From contig JAEXCN010000235.1 of NCBI GenBank assembly GCA_023402175.1, positions 1 to 30,206 of the forward strand: a stretch of DNA of 30,206 nucleotides. The letters run 5' to 3'. The DNA is from Pseudomonadota bacterium. GTDB lineage: Bacteria > Myxococcota_A > Polyangia > Polyangiales > Polyangiaceae. Position numbers and translations under genes: made by a program. The notes beneath the pieces were generated by a model. The model was not told where the DNA came from. It saw only the letters and a list, made by a program, of their open reading frames with translations, and did no database searches. Position 1 is the stretch's first letter, and each line of letters opens with the position of its first letter. This document shows, piece by piece, positions 1 to 7,069 of this stretch.

Positions 1-1041
1 GGGCGTACGTGCGGACGGCGCCGCCTGCGCGAACGACGGCGACGAGGCGTGCGACGAGCTCGAGGTGTCCCGAGCTGCCGGTGCCGAGGGCAACGAAGCG
101 GGTGAATAGACGGGCAGGCCGTCGTCATCCTGCGTTCCCGGCTCCGGCGGAGCCTTCTGCAGCGTCGTCTCGGGCGTCTCGATGACGGCCGATCGAACAG
201 CGCCCTTCTCCGCCTCGCGCGGCCTTGCGGCGACCGTCGGCGTGCTCTCGCCGCTCTCTTCGGCACGTGCCGAGCCGAACGACACGAGGGTGATGATCGC
301 GGCAGCGCAGAGCGCGAGCCCGCCCGCAATCGCTCCAGCGACGAGCGGCGTATTCGACTTCGCGACCGGAGGAACATGCCGGACCGCCGGAAGCTTGAGC
401 GTTGCGTCCGGCGCGGGTCGCGCGGGAGCGATGTCAATCGCTAGGGGTGCAATCGACGAACCCGAGCGAAGCGAGGTTGAGGAGATGATTCCTTGGGGGT
501 GTCGGGGGTGTCCCCCGACCGAGTTCGACGCGGGGCGGTTCTGCGGAGGAGGCGGCGCGTCGTTGACGACGACGGACGGAATGTGCGCCGCAACGTGCGC
601 GTTGACGACGACGGACGGAACGCGCGCCGCAACGTGCGCGCTTGGACGCGCGGACACCGGAGGCGGAGTCGGCGAGAGCGCGATCTCGAGCCGCGGTTGC
701 GGCGCACGAGGCGCACCGAAGATGCGGGAGCGATCGAACGGCTGCGTACGCTCGATACGACGCTGCTCCTCCTCCTCGAGGTCGTCGGGATCGAGCTCGT
801 GGATCGGCTGCGTCTCCGGCGCGGGCGGGACCTTCGCGAGCTTCGAAGGAGCGACGAACTTCGACTCGAGGTTCTTCGCGGGGATCGTCGCAGCGAGCGA
901 GTCCAGCGACGACGGCGACTTCGGCACCGGCAGGACCGACGAGGCGAGGCTTTCGTCACGCGACGGAGACTCGAGACGCGGATCTCGCGCCATGATCTGC
1001 GTGCCTCCGTCGGCGATGATGTCGTCGTCGCCGAGGTCCAT
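1..1041 (-). CDS. Proline/alanine-rich single-pass membrane protein, C-terminus cut by window edge
   Basis: I do not recognise this gene. A single frame stays open from the start to base 1 with no stop, so the C-terminus lies outside the window. The N-terminus is acidic (MDLGDDDIIADGGTQIMARD). About 200 residues of Pro/Ala/Ser-rich, probably disordered sequence follow, with a Glu-rich patch (LEEEEQRR) near residue 90. One strong hydrophobic helix (PLVAGAIAGGLALCAAAIIT) lies near residues 231-255, and a second low-complexity Ser/Pro/Ala segment follows it. This suggests a cytoplasmic tail, one membrane span and an extracytoplasmic tail. A 13-residue motif (AHVAAxxPSVVVN) occurs twice in tandem. 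The start is uncertain: ATG at 1041 was chosen because the acidic segment is continuous with the rest, but GTG at 1083 and ATG at 993 are in the same frame. Codon use on this strand is far more protein-like than the Arg-rich frames opposite. Confidence 0.6.
   Translation of the reverse strand, partial: MDLGDDDIIADGGTQIMARDPRLESPSRDESLASSVLPVPKSPSSLDSLAATIPAKNLESKFVAPSKLAKVPPAPETQPIHELDPDDLEEEEQRRIERTQPFDRSRIFGAPRAPQPRLEIALSPTPPPVSARPSAHVAARVPSVVVNAHVAAHIPSVVVNDAPPPPQNRPASNSVGGHPRHPQGIISSTSLRSGSSIAPLAIDIAPARPAPDATLKLPAVRHVPPVAKSNTPLVAGAIAGGLALCAAAIITLVSFGSARAEESGESTPTVAARPREAEKGAVRSAVIETPETTLQKAPPEPGTQDDDGLPVYSPASLPSAPAARDTSSSSHASSPSFAQAAPSARTP
562..639 (-). repeat. 39-base tandem duplication inside the partial membrane-protein gene
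   Basis: Bases 562-600 and 601-639 are the same 39-base unit with two mismatches. The length is a multiple of three, so the reading frame is kept and the protein has the 13-residue unit AHVAAxxPSVVVN twice. This looks like a recent in-frame slippage or unequal-crossover duplication in a disordered region. Confidence 0.85.
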
Positions 1042-1165
1042 GTCTGTGTTCGAAGCCGGAGACGGCGAAGGAGAGTTCGACACCGAAGTGGAGCCTTTCT
1101 GACTTCTCGGAGAAGCGCGCGGAGTCTGACCCAGAATCAGTCCCACGCAAGGCGACCTTACGGCG

Positions 1166-1208
1166 GCGAAGACCTTTTCCTCCCTGTGGCGAAGGCCTTT
1201 TCCTCCCT
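1166..1208. repeat. Two 20-base direct repeats, 23-base period
   Basis: GCGAAGACCTTTTCCTCCCT at 1166-1185 recurs at 1189-1208 with one change (A to G). The copies lie in the gap upstream of the minus-strand gene that ends at base 1. Read on the minus strand each copy contains AGGGAGG, a Shine-Dalgarno-like core, but no start codon sits at a proper distance. They could be operator half-sites or a simple duplication. Confidence 0.6.
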
Positions 1209-1287
1209 CGAAATGGGGAATCGTCTCGAACGCGCGGACGAGGAAGGATTTTCCGATGAGCCGCGTAGATGGCGCGGCGATTGCTCG

Positions 1288-1806
1288 TCAATGCGAGAGC
1301 GCGCCCACGACCTGGCTCAGAACGCAGAGCGCGAGGAACACGCCGAACCCGACGGCAGCACCCTTCTTCGTGTCAGGTCCCTTGGAGAGCGCATAGACGA
1401 GACCGAGACCGATGCAACCGCCGAAGAGGCCGATCGCGACGCCGAGGCCGAAGCTTCCACGCGCCGGGATCGCGAACGTCGAAGGCGCCGGCATGTTGTA
1501 CGGAATCGGCTGCGCGAACGTGCTCGCGGCAGGCGGCGGCGGCGTGTGCCCCGCTGCGTTCGGAGGCGGCGGCGTATACCCCGCTGAGTTCGGAGGCGGC
1601 GCGCCATACCCGGTCGGAGGAAGCGGCGTGCCCGGCGCCGGCGGTGCACCGTAGCCCTGGCTCGGCGGCGGACCGTACGCCGGGCTCCCTCCATAGGCCG
1701 ATCCGGGAAGCGGGCCGTAGTTGCCGGCGAAAGATCCCTTGTTGCCTTGACCGCCGGGAGGAGCCCCGTACCCGCCGGGGGGTGCTCCACCATTCGAGTT
1801 ACCCAT
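1288..1806 (-). CDS. Small Gly/Pro/Tyr-rich protein with two C-terminal membrane helices
   Basis: Predicted 172 residues. The first roughly 105 residues are a disordered run of Gly-Tyr-Gly-Ala-Pro-Pro repeats (YGAPPPNSAGYTPPPPNAAG and similar). Two hydrophobic helices follow, GLGVAIGLFGGCIGLGLVYA and GAAVGFGVFLALCVLSQVV, joined by a short charged loop (SKGPDTKKG). This pattern, a low-complexity cytoplasmic tail plus a small helical hairpin in the inner membrane, is common among myxobacterial hypothetical proteins. No catalytic motif is visible. The start ATG at 1806 (MGNSNGG) is preferred over an in-frame extension upstream, because the upstream part is Arg/Ser-rich and unlike protein. It lies divergent from the malic enzyme gene across a 389-base gap. 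The specific function is unknown. Confidence 0.7.
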   Translation of the reverse strand: MGNSNGGAPPGGYGAPPGGQGNKGSFAGNYGPLPGSAYGGSPAYGPPPSQGYGAPPAPGTPLPPTGYGAPPPNSAGYTPPPPNAAGHTPPPPAASTFAQPIPYNMPAPSTFAIPARGSFGLGVAIGLFGGCIGLGLVYALSKGPDTKKGAAVGFGVFLALCVLSQVVGALSH

Positions 1807-1944
1807 CGCGCGCGATCGTAGCGACTCCGATGGACACGCGCCAAGCAGACACGACGTGCGGTGTGCTTCTCGCGACGTGACGGCCGATCCTCGCGACGTC
1901 ACGGTCGAGCCCGATCCCATCCGCGATTCTGACGACGACATCAC

Positions 1945-1960
1945 CCGTCTCCGGAGACGG
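1945..1960. promoter_or_regulatory. 16-base perfect palindrome, candidate operator
   Basis: CCGTCTCCGGAGACGG is a perfect inverted repeat with 8-base arms and no spacer. A near copy lies 77 bases downstream in the same divergent region. Two matching dyads between divergent genes fit a dimeric regulator binding site. The role is inferred; only the symmetry is seen. Confidence 0.4.
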
Positions 1961-2021
1961 CATCTCGCGGACTCCATCGTCGCGCGCGACATGGCGACGA
2001 GGATGCGAAGCGCGCGAGCGC

Positions 2022-2037
2022 CCGTCTTCGGAGACGG
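2022..2037. promoter_or_regulatory. Second copy of the palindrome, forming a hairpin with TCGG loop
   Basis: CCGTCTTCGGAGACGG differs from the copy at 1945-1960 by one base. As RNA it would fold with a 6-base-pair stem (CCGTCT/AGACGG) and a 4-base loop. It lies about 160 bases before the malic enzyme start. Confidence 0.4.
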
Positions 2038-2195
2038 CGTGCACGTGAGTCGGCGAGCATGATGAAAGTCAAGCGACGGGGCCTCTTCGAATGCGACGCT
2101 CGTGTCGTGCGACTCCGCGGATGACTCGCAGCGTCAGTCACCTCTCGCAAGCACAAGCGTGCACAGCATGCAGCGCTTCGTGGTAGACGCGGAGC

Positions 2196-3914
2196 ATGAA
2201 GCCCGCGACTCCCATGGCGTTCGCCATCGCGAAGGACGAGAGCGGCGAGCACGCCATCGACGTGCGAGTCACCGGCGACGCGCTCCTTCGCCATCCGCTC
2301 ACCAACAAGGGAACGGCATTCAGCGCGACCGAACGTGCCGAGCTCGACCTCGTCGGCCTGTTGCCACCGCGGATCGAATCGCTCGAGGAGCAGAGCGTCC
2401 GTGCGTATGCAGCGTACGTTCGTGAGACCACGCCGCTCGGGCGGTACCGCTTCCTGAGGCGCGTCCAGGACACCAACGAGGTGCTGTTCTACGCGCTGCT
2501 CCAGGGACACATCCGCGAGATGATGCCCATCGTCTACACGCCGACGGTCGGCGAAGGCGTCGAGCGATTCTCGGACGTCTACGAGGAGCCGCGCGGCCTT
2601 TCCATCTCGCTCGACGACCCGCGTACGCCTGCGGAGATCATCGCGAGTCACCCGCTCGACGATGTCCGGATGATCGTCGCGACCGATTCGTCCGCCATCC
2701 TCGGCATCGGCGATCAGGGGTACAACGGGCTTGCGATCTCCATCGGCAAGCTTGCGCTCTACACGCTCGGCGGGGGCGTGAGCCCGTTCCACACCATGCC
2801 CGTCGTGCTCGACGTCGGCACCGACCGCGGCTCGCTCCTCGACGACGGTGCGTACCTCGGCGTCCGCCAGAAGCGGCTCCGAGGCGAAGCGCACCTCGAG
2901 CTCGTCCGCAAGTTCGTGCTCGCCGTCCGCGAGCGTTGGCCGCGCGCCATCGTGCAGTGGGAAGACTTCGGCAAGGAGACGGCGTTCGACGTGCTCGACG
3001 CGTTCCGCGACGTCGTCCCGTCGTTCAACGACGACATCCAGGGGACCGGCGCCGTTGCGCTCGCGGGGCTCATCGTCGCTGCACGCTCGAAGGGCGGAAC
3101 GCTCGCGTCGGAGCGCTTCCTCGTGTTCGGCGCGGGCGCAGGCGGCATCGGCGTGGCGCGCGCGATCCGCGAAGGGCTCGAGCGCGAGGGGCTGAGCCGC
3201 GAGGAAGCATCTGCTCGGATCTTCGTCGTCGACTCGAAGGGCCTTCTCGTCGAAGGCCGGACGATGGAGCCGTACAAGCGCGAGTTCGCGCAGCCGTCGA
3301 AGTCCATCGAGGGCTGGACGATCGCGAACCAGGTGCCTTCGCTCATCGAGACGATCGGCAACGGCAAGGTCACCGCGCTCCTCGGCCTGTCCGGACAGCG
3401 CGCATCGTTCGACGAGCGCGTGGTGCGCTCGGTGCTCGAGAACACGGCGCAGCCGATCGTGTTCGCGCTCTCGAACCCGACGAGCGCGTGCGAGGCCATC
3501 CCCGCCGACGTCCTTCGATGGAGCAGCGGACGCGCGATCGTCGCGACCGGCAGTCCGTTCGATCCCGTCGAGCTCGACGGGAAGAAGCACGTCATCGGTC
3601 AGGGGAACAACGCGTTCGTATTCCCCGGGCTCGGCTTTGGCGCGATCGTGACCGAGGCGCGAAAGATCACCGACGGCATGGTCGCCGAAGCGGCGCACGC
3701 GCTCGCCGAGCTCACGATCGAACGTTACGGCGGCACGCTCGTCTATCCGCCCGTCGAAGACCTTCGCGAGGCCACGGTGCGCGTCGCCGCGCGCGTCGCG
3801 AGGAGAGCCATCGCCGACGGGGTCGCCGCTCGCACGGATCTCCCCGACGACCTCGAACGCCACGCGCAGCACCTCGCCTGGACGCCGCGGTATCTGCCCT
3901 TCCGGCGCGCCTGA
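2196..3914 (+). CDS. maeA: NAD-type malic enzyme (malate dehydrogenase, oxaloacetate-decarboxylating)
   Basis: This enzyme converts malate to pyruvate and CO2 with reduction of NAD(P), linking the TCA cycle to pyruvate in the cytoplasm. The 572-residue length matches the long malic enzyme family (E. coli MaeA, mitochondrial ME2). Seen in sequence: LTNKGTAFSATER and GLLPP near residues 35-57; MMPIVYTPTVG at 109-119 with the catalytic Tyr114; IGKLALYT with the catalytic Lys185; metal ligands in WEDFGKE (Glu256, Asp257) and FNDDIQGTGA (Asp279/280); the dinucleotide fold FGAGAGGIGVARAI at 311-324; then ALSNPTSACEA, ATGSPFDPV and QGNNAFVFPGLGFG. All key residues are present, so it should be active. 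NAD rather than NADP use is inferred from overall similarity. The start ATG at 2196 has GGAG only one base upstream; ATG at 2214 is an alternative. It seems to be a single-gene transcript. Confidence 0.96.
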   Translation: MKPATPMAFAIAKDESGEHAIDVRVTGDALLRHPLTNKGTAFSATERAELDLVGLLPPRIESLEEQSVRAYAAYVRETTPLGRYRFLRRVQDTNEVLFYALLQGHIREMMPIVYTPTVGEGVERFSDVYEEPRGLSISLDDPRTPAEIIASHPLDDVRMIVATDSSAILGIGDQGYNGLAISIGKLALYTLGGGVSPFHTMPVVLDVGTDRGSLLDDGAYLGVRQKRLRGEAHLELVRKFVLAVRERWPRAIVQWEDFGKETAFDVLDAFRDVVPSFNDDIQGTGAVALAGLIVAARSKGGTLASERFLVFGAGAGGIGVARAIREGLEREGLSREEASARIFVVDSKGLLVEGRTMEPYKREFAQPSKSIEGWTIANQVPSLIETIGNGKVTALLGLSGQRASFDERVVRSVLENTAQPIVFALSNPTSACEAIPADVLRWSSGRAIVATGSPFDPVELDGKKHVIGQGNNAFVFPGLGFGAIVTEARKITDGMVAEAAHALAELTIERYGGTLVYPPVEDLREATVRVAARVARRAIADGVAARTDLPDDLERHAQHLAWTPRYLPFRRA

Positions 3915-3944
3915 CGTCCCGCCGTTAGCACGAGCAAACAACGC

Positions 3945-3966
3945 TGCGGCGCACGTGCGTGCCGCA
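3945..3966. terminator. Hairpin downstream of malic enzyme gene, candidate terminator
   Basis: TGCGGCGC pairs with GTGCCGCA (8-base stem with one G-U pair, 6-base loop) about 30 bases after the malic enzyme stop. No T-run follows, so intrinsic termination is uncertain; the position fits a 3'-end structure. Confidence 0.35.
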
Positions 3967-4031
3967 TTCAACCGACGGCGCGAGCCCGTACGCCCATGGC
4001 GCCCGCGCTCGTTCGTCGTCTCGCCGAGCGC

Positions 4032-4055
4032 GGAACACTTTCGTAAGGAAGCGTC
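4032..4055 (+). promoter_or_regulatory. ECF-sigma-like promoter motif upstream of SUMF1 lipoprotein
   Basis: GGAAC (4032-4036) is followed after 15 bases by CGTC (4052-4055), resembling the GGAAC / CGTC pattern of many extracytoplasmic-function sigma promoters. It ends 18 bases before the GTG start at 4074. An ECF sigma gene is present elsewhere in the window, but no link between the two is shown. A match this short can occur by chance. Confidence 0.25.
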
Positions 4056-4073
4056 CTCCCGCATCATGGATGC

Positions 4074-5837
4074 GTGCGCATTTCGCATCGTCTCGTAGCC
4101 GTTGTCCTCTGCGCCCCCATCGCCCTGCTCGCCTGCGCGAGTGACCCGACCGCGGACGGCGGAACGTCGAGCAGCGGGGGCAGCGGCGGACCATCCTGCA
4201 CCAACGGCGCGAAGGACGCCGACGAGAGCGACGTCGATTGCGGAGGCGCGTGCCCTGCACGGTGTGAAGCGAAGAAGGCGTGCGCCGTAGCCGCGGACTG
4301 CAAGACCGGGCTCGTCTGCGTCCGCGGCGTCTGCGCGGCGGCGACGTCCGCCGACGGGATCAAGAACGGAGAAGAAACCGACGTCGACTGTGGCGGTCCC
4401 CTCGCCCCGCCTTGCGCCGTCGGCGGTTCGTGCATCGAGCCCTCCGACTGCATCGAGAACATCTGCTCGGGCGGCAAGTGCGCAGCACCGAGCCCGACCG
4501 ACGGGGTCGAGAACGGCGACGAGACGGACGTCGACTGCGGCGGCGCGAACGCTCCGCCTTGCGCCGATGCCAAGAAGTGCGCCGTGCCCGGCGACTGCGC
4601 GAGCAAGGTCTGTACGGGGAACGTCTGCCAGGCGCCGTCGACGACGGACGAGGTGCAGAACGGCAACGAGACCGACGTCGATTGCGGAGGCGGCGCGCCT
4701 GCGCAGCCTTGTCCTCCGACCAAGAAGTGCGTCGACGGCGCACGCGACTGCACGAGCAAGGTGTGCACAGGCAACGTATGCCAGACCGCGACGGGCACCG
4801 ACGGCGTGCAGAACGAAGACGAGAGCGACGTGGACTGCGGCGGCACGAAGACCGGAGCGCCGCGATGCGCTGCGGGTGCGTCGTGCCTCCTCCACGGAGA
4901 CTGCGCGTCGAATGGTTGCGCGTTCGATCACAAGTGCGCCGTCGGACGGAGCTGCACGCGCGAGCTCGGCGGCGTGACGTGCGGCGCTGGAGAGGTCGGC
5001 GCGGCCGGCGCGACGCACGAGAGCTGCTGCGCGAAGGCTCCTTTGACGAGCTCGCCCGTGCGCATGGACAAGTACCACGTGACCGCCGGCCGAATGCGCG
5101 CGTTCATCGAGCGCGTGAACGGCGACGTCCGCACGTTCGCTCAGGGCAGCGCGGGCTGGAGCACGGCCTGGAACGCGCTCGTGCCCGCATCGGTCGCCGA
5201 AGCGAACGTGATGCTCGGGTCGTACTGGACGGGCGCGCCGAACGACTCCGACGGCGCGCAGTCGAAGCGCTCGTGCGCGCCCGGCAGCTTCGGCGGGCAT
5301 ACGTACTGGACCGCGAAGAACGGAGACGACTACAGCGACTTCACGCAGGCCCAGCTCGACGTGAAGGCCCTCAACTGCGTCGGATGGCACCTCGCCCGCG
5401 CGTTCTGCGCTTGGGAGGGCGGAAGGCTGCCGACGCGAGCCGAGATCATCAACGCGTTCAAGAACGGCGGACCGACGACCTATCCGTGGGGCAACGCCGC
5501 GTACAACGCGTCTCAGCAGGACAATCGACTGAACCACGTCTTCAACTACGGCTATCCCAACGTCGCCGGTCGAAGGCTCCTCGGAGCCGACGGCGCCGCC
5601 GCCGACATCGCTTGGCACATCTCGCCGCCAGGCCGGTTCCCGCTCGGCCGCAACACGAACGGGATCGAGATCGCCGGCAATCTCCTGCACTGGGTCGGCG
5701 ACGCCGAGTACTTTTTCAATTGGACGCTCTCGTGGGAAAACCACGGCGGCAATCTGACCAATCAGGACTGGAAGCAGTCCTGGCCCGGCGAGCCGAATGG
5801 CTATTACGCAATCGGCTTCCGCTGCGCGTACGACTGA
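4074..5837 (+). CDS. Lipoprotein with five DVDCGG repeats and a C-terminal SUMF1 (formylglycine-enzyme-like) domain
   Basis: Predicted 587 residues. A lipoprotein signal (hydrophobic core, lipobox LLAC, Cys21) is followed by a Gly/Ser linker. Five Cys-rich repeats of about 50 residues come next, each carrying (E/D)SDVDCGG or ETDVDCGG (near residues 53, 103, 152, 201 and 253) and ending in CxxGxC. From about residue 315 the sequence matches the formylglycine-generating-enzyme fold: MDKYHVTAGRMRAFI, VGWHLARAFCAWEGGRLPTR, YPWGN, GNLLHWVGD and the terminal GFRCAYD. In true FGE enzymes paired active-site cysteines bind copper; only one Cys is seen near the C-terminal motif, so the domain may bind or scaffold rather than oxidise cysteines. 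Likely an outer-membrane surface lipoprotein (Ala after the lipid Cys). The GTG start is chosen because it gives the complete signal peptide; ATGs nearby are out of frame. It converges on the CAP gene with a 9-base gap. Confidence 0.85.
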   Translation: MRISHRLVAVVLCAPIALLACASDPTADGGTSSSGGSGGPSCTNGAKDADESDVDCGGACPARCEAKKACAVAADCKTGLVCVRGVCAAATSADGIKNGEETDVDCGGPLAPPCAVGGSCIEPSDCIENICSGGKCAAPSPTDGVENGDETDVDCGGANAPPCADAKKCAVPGDCASKVCTGNVCQAPSTTDEVQNGNETDVDCGGGAPAQPCPPTKKCVDGARDCTSKVCTGNVCQTATGTDGVQNEDESDVDCGGTKTGAPRCAAGASCLLHGDCASNGCAFDHKCAVGRSCTRELGGVTCGAGEVGAAGATHESCCAKAPLTSSPVRMDKYHVTAGRMRAFIERVNGDVRTFAQGSAGWSTAWNALVPASVAEANVMLGSYWTGAPNDSDGAQSKRSCAPGSFGGHTYWTAKNGDDYSDFTQAQLDVKALNCVGWHLARAFCAWEGGRLPTRAEIINAFKNGGPTTYPWGNAAYNASQQDNRLNHVFNYGYPNVAGRRLLGADGAAADIAWHISPPGRFPLGRNTNGIEIAGNLLHWVGDAEYFFNWTLSWENHGGNLTNQDWKQSWPGEPNGYYAIGFRCAYD

Positions 5838-5846
5838 CGCCGCGAG

Positions 5847-6911
5847 CTACGGGCAGTCGGTCGGCTCGACGGTGAAGTCGAACGAGGCCTTCCCGGAAAC
5901 GCTCACCACGTAAGCGCGCCCGGCCTCCGTCTTCCATCCCTTCGGCACGAGACGGATCGCCGAACGGCTGCCGAGCAGCGGCGTTAGGTGCGTCGCTTCG
6001 ATCGCGAGCTTCGCCCCGTCGGAGGTGACGGTGACGTTCGCGGCGTCGAGGTCGTCGCTCGAGCTCTGGATCGTCCAGCCGATCTCGTCGAGGCGCTCCG
6101 TCGTGAAGACGTCGATCGGAACGGGGCCGGGAGGCGGCCAGGCGACCCAATCACGGTCAGCGTGCTCGCGATCACCGGAGTCGTCTTCGCCCTCCGACCG
6201 ACCGGAGGAACGCTCGTTCTCGTCGGTATCCTCGTTCGTCCCAGCGCCGAGGCTTCGCCCGTCGACGACGACGCACGAGTAACGGTCCGTCGATCCGAAG
6301 CCCACGCGCGAGATCCTCTCGGAGAGGAGCCAGCGCCGATGCACCATCGTCGTCTCGTTCCCGGGATCCTCGATGAACGCGGCGATCGCCGGCGGGGCGC
6401 TGCGGTTCGCAATGAGGCTGACCTCCGAGGTGTGCGCCGCGAGGTCGGACCAGCATCGCCAGTCCGGAGGCGGCGTGTGTGAGAGCTTCGCGTTCGCGTG
6501 AGCGACGAGCGCGCACTCTTGAGCTGCGTTCGACCAGGCCGCCTCCGCCCGCACCGGCGCGACGCCGGCGAGGAAGCGGTGCATGTTGACGAGCTCGAGC
6601 GCGCGGTCGCCTGCATCGGAATCGAGGGTGCCGGCGCGGCAGCTCGAGAGCTCGCCTCCCCAGCGCGCCGGCGTCGAACCGGCGCGCCCGTCACAGCGCC
6701 AGCGATGGCAGACCTGAGCGCGACGGTCAGTTCCGGGGTCGACCCGGCACGCCTCGTCATCGATCGCCGAGGCCGTGCTCGAGCGCGTCCCCTTCGTACT
6801 ACTCGCTCCGCCTTCGACCGCTGCGCTCGTCGACTCGATGTTGCCACTCTGGATCGAGCATGCGCTCGCGAAGAGAAGAACGAAGGCGGGCGCGACGTGA
6901 CGGACGACCAT
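5847..6911 (-). CDS. CAP-domain (SCP-like) lipoprotein
   Basis: Predicted 354 residues with a lipoprotein signal (VLLFASAC, Cys18) and a Ser/Thr-rich linker. The CAP-like core spans about residues 100-215: ALELVNMHRFLAGVAPV (first helix), AAQECALVAHAN, LSHTPP (the conserved His after the second helix), then ETTMVHRRWLLSERISRVGFG. The Asn-x-x-Arg start helix, the LSHTPP motif and HRRWLL fit the bacterial CAP/SCP superfamily, whose members are secreted and mostly of unknown activity. An acidic insert (about 225-252) precedes a C-terminal beta-rich segment that could be an Ig-like module. Eight cysteines suggest disulfides. The 5' end faces the MFS transporter gene across 158 bases that include a palindrome; the 3' end almost abuts the SUMF1 lipoprotein gene. 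Confidence 0.75.
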   Translation of the reverse strand: MVVRHVAPAFVLLFASACSIQSGNIESTSAAVEGGASSTKGTRSSTASAIDDEACRVDPGTDRRAQVCHRWRCDGRAGSTPARWGGELSSCRAGTLDSDAGDRALELVNMHRFLAGVAPVRAEAAWSNAAQECALVAHANAKLSHTPPPDWRCWSDLAAHTSEVSLIANRSAPPAIAAFIEDPGNETTMVHRRWLLSERISRVGFGSTDRYSCVVVDGRSLGAGTNEDTDENERSSGRSEGEDDSGDREHADRDWVAWPPPGPVPIDVFTTERLDEIGWTIQSSSDDLDAANVTVTSDGAKLAIEATHLTPLLGSRSAIRLVPKGWKTEAGRAYVVSVSGKASFDFTVEPTDCP

Positions 6912-6988
6912 CTGCTGATGGCGACCAACGGCCGGTCCCCGACGCCGTTAAGCGCGAGCGACGCGGATCCTCGGGCGGCTCTGTGTCA

Positions 6989-7002
6989 GTACGTCGACGT
7001 AC
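6989..7002. promoter_or_regulatory. 14-base perfect palindrome in a divergent promoter region
   Basis: GTACGTCGACGTAC is a perfect inverted repeat, 67 bases before the MFS transporter start and 77 bases before the CAP gene start. Its central place between divergent genes suits an operator for a dimeric regulator; the function is inferred. Confidence 0.4.
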
Positions 7003-7069
7003 ACGCGGCATTCGCGAGTAGCAGTAGGTGCGTGACGTGACCGGACGGGATCGGTAGCCTCGGTCGCAC

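Larger units (their letters stand above)
1807..2195. other. 389-base divergent intergenic region with inverted repeats
   Basis: This gap separates the minus-strand Gly/Pro-rich membrane gene from the plus-strand malic enzyme gene and must hold both promoters. I see no credible gene in it. It contains two related dyads (1945-1960 and 2022-2037, listed separately) and a 21-base-period doublet beginning CTCGCGACGT near 1869-1910. No clear -35/-10 pair could be assigned. Confidence 0.6.

Noticed and set aside
182..1102. 306-codon open frame on the plus strand
   Set aside because: It lies opposite the partial membrane-protein gene and is Ser/Arg/Gly-rich with no recognisable domain; the minus-strand frame has a proper helix and acidic segment.
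1941..5744. 1267-codon minus-strand open frame
   Set aside because: It spans the antisense of the malic enzyme and SUMF1 genes and is Arg/Ala/Asp-rich, a usual by-product of high GC.
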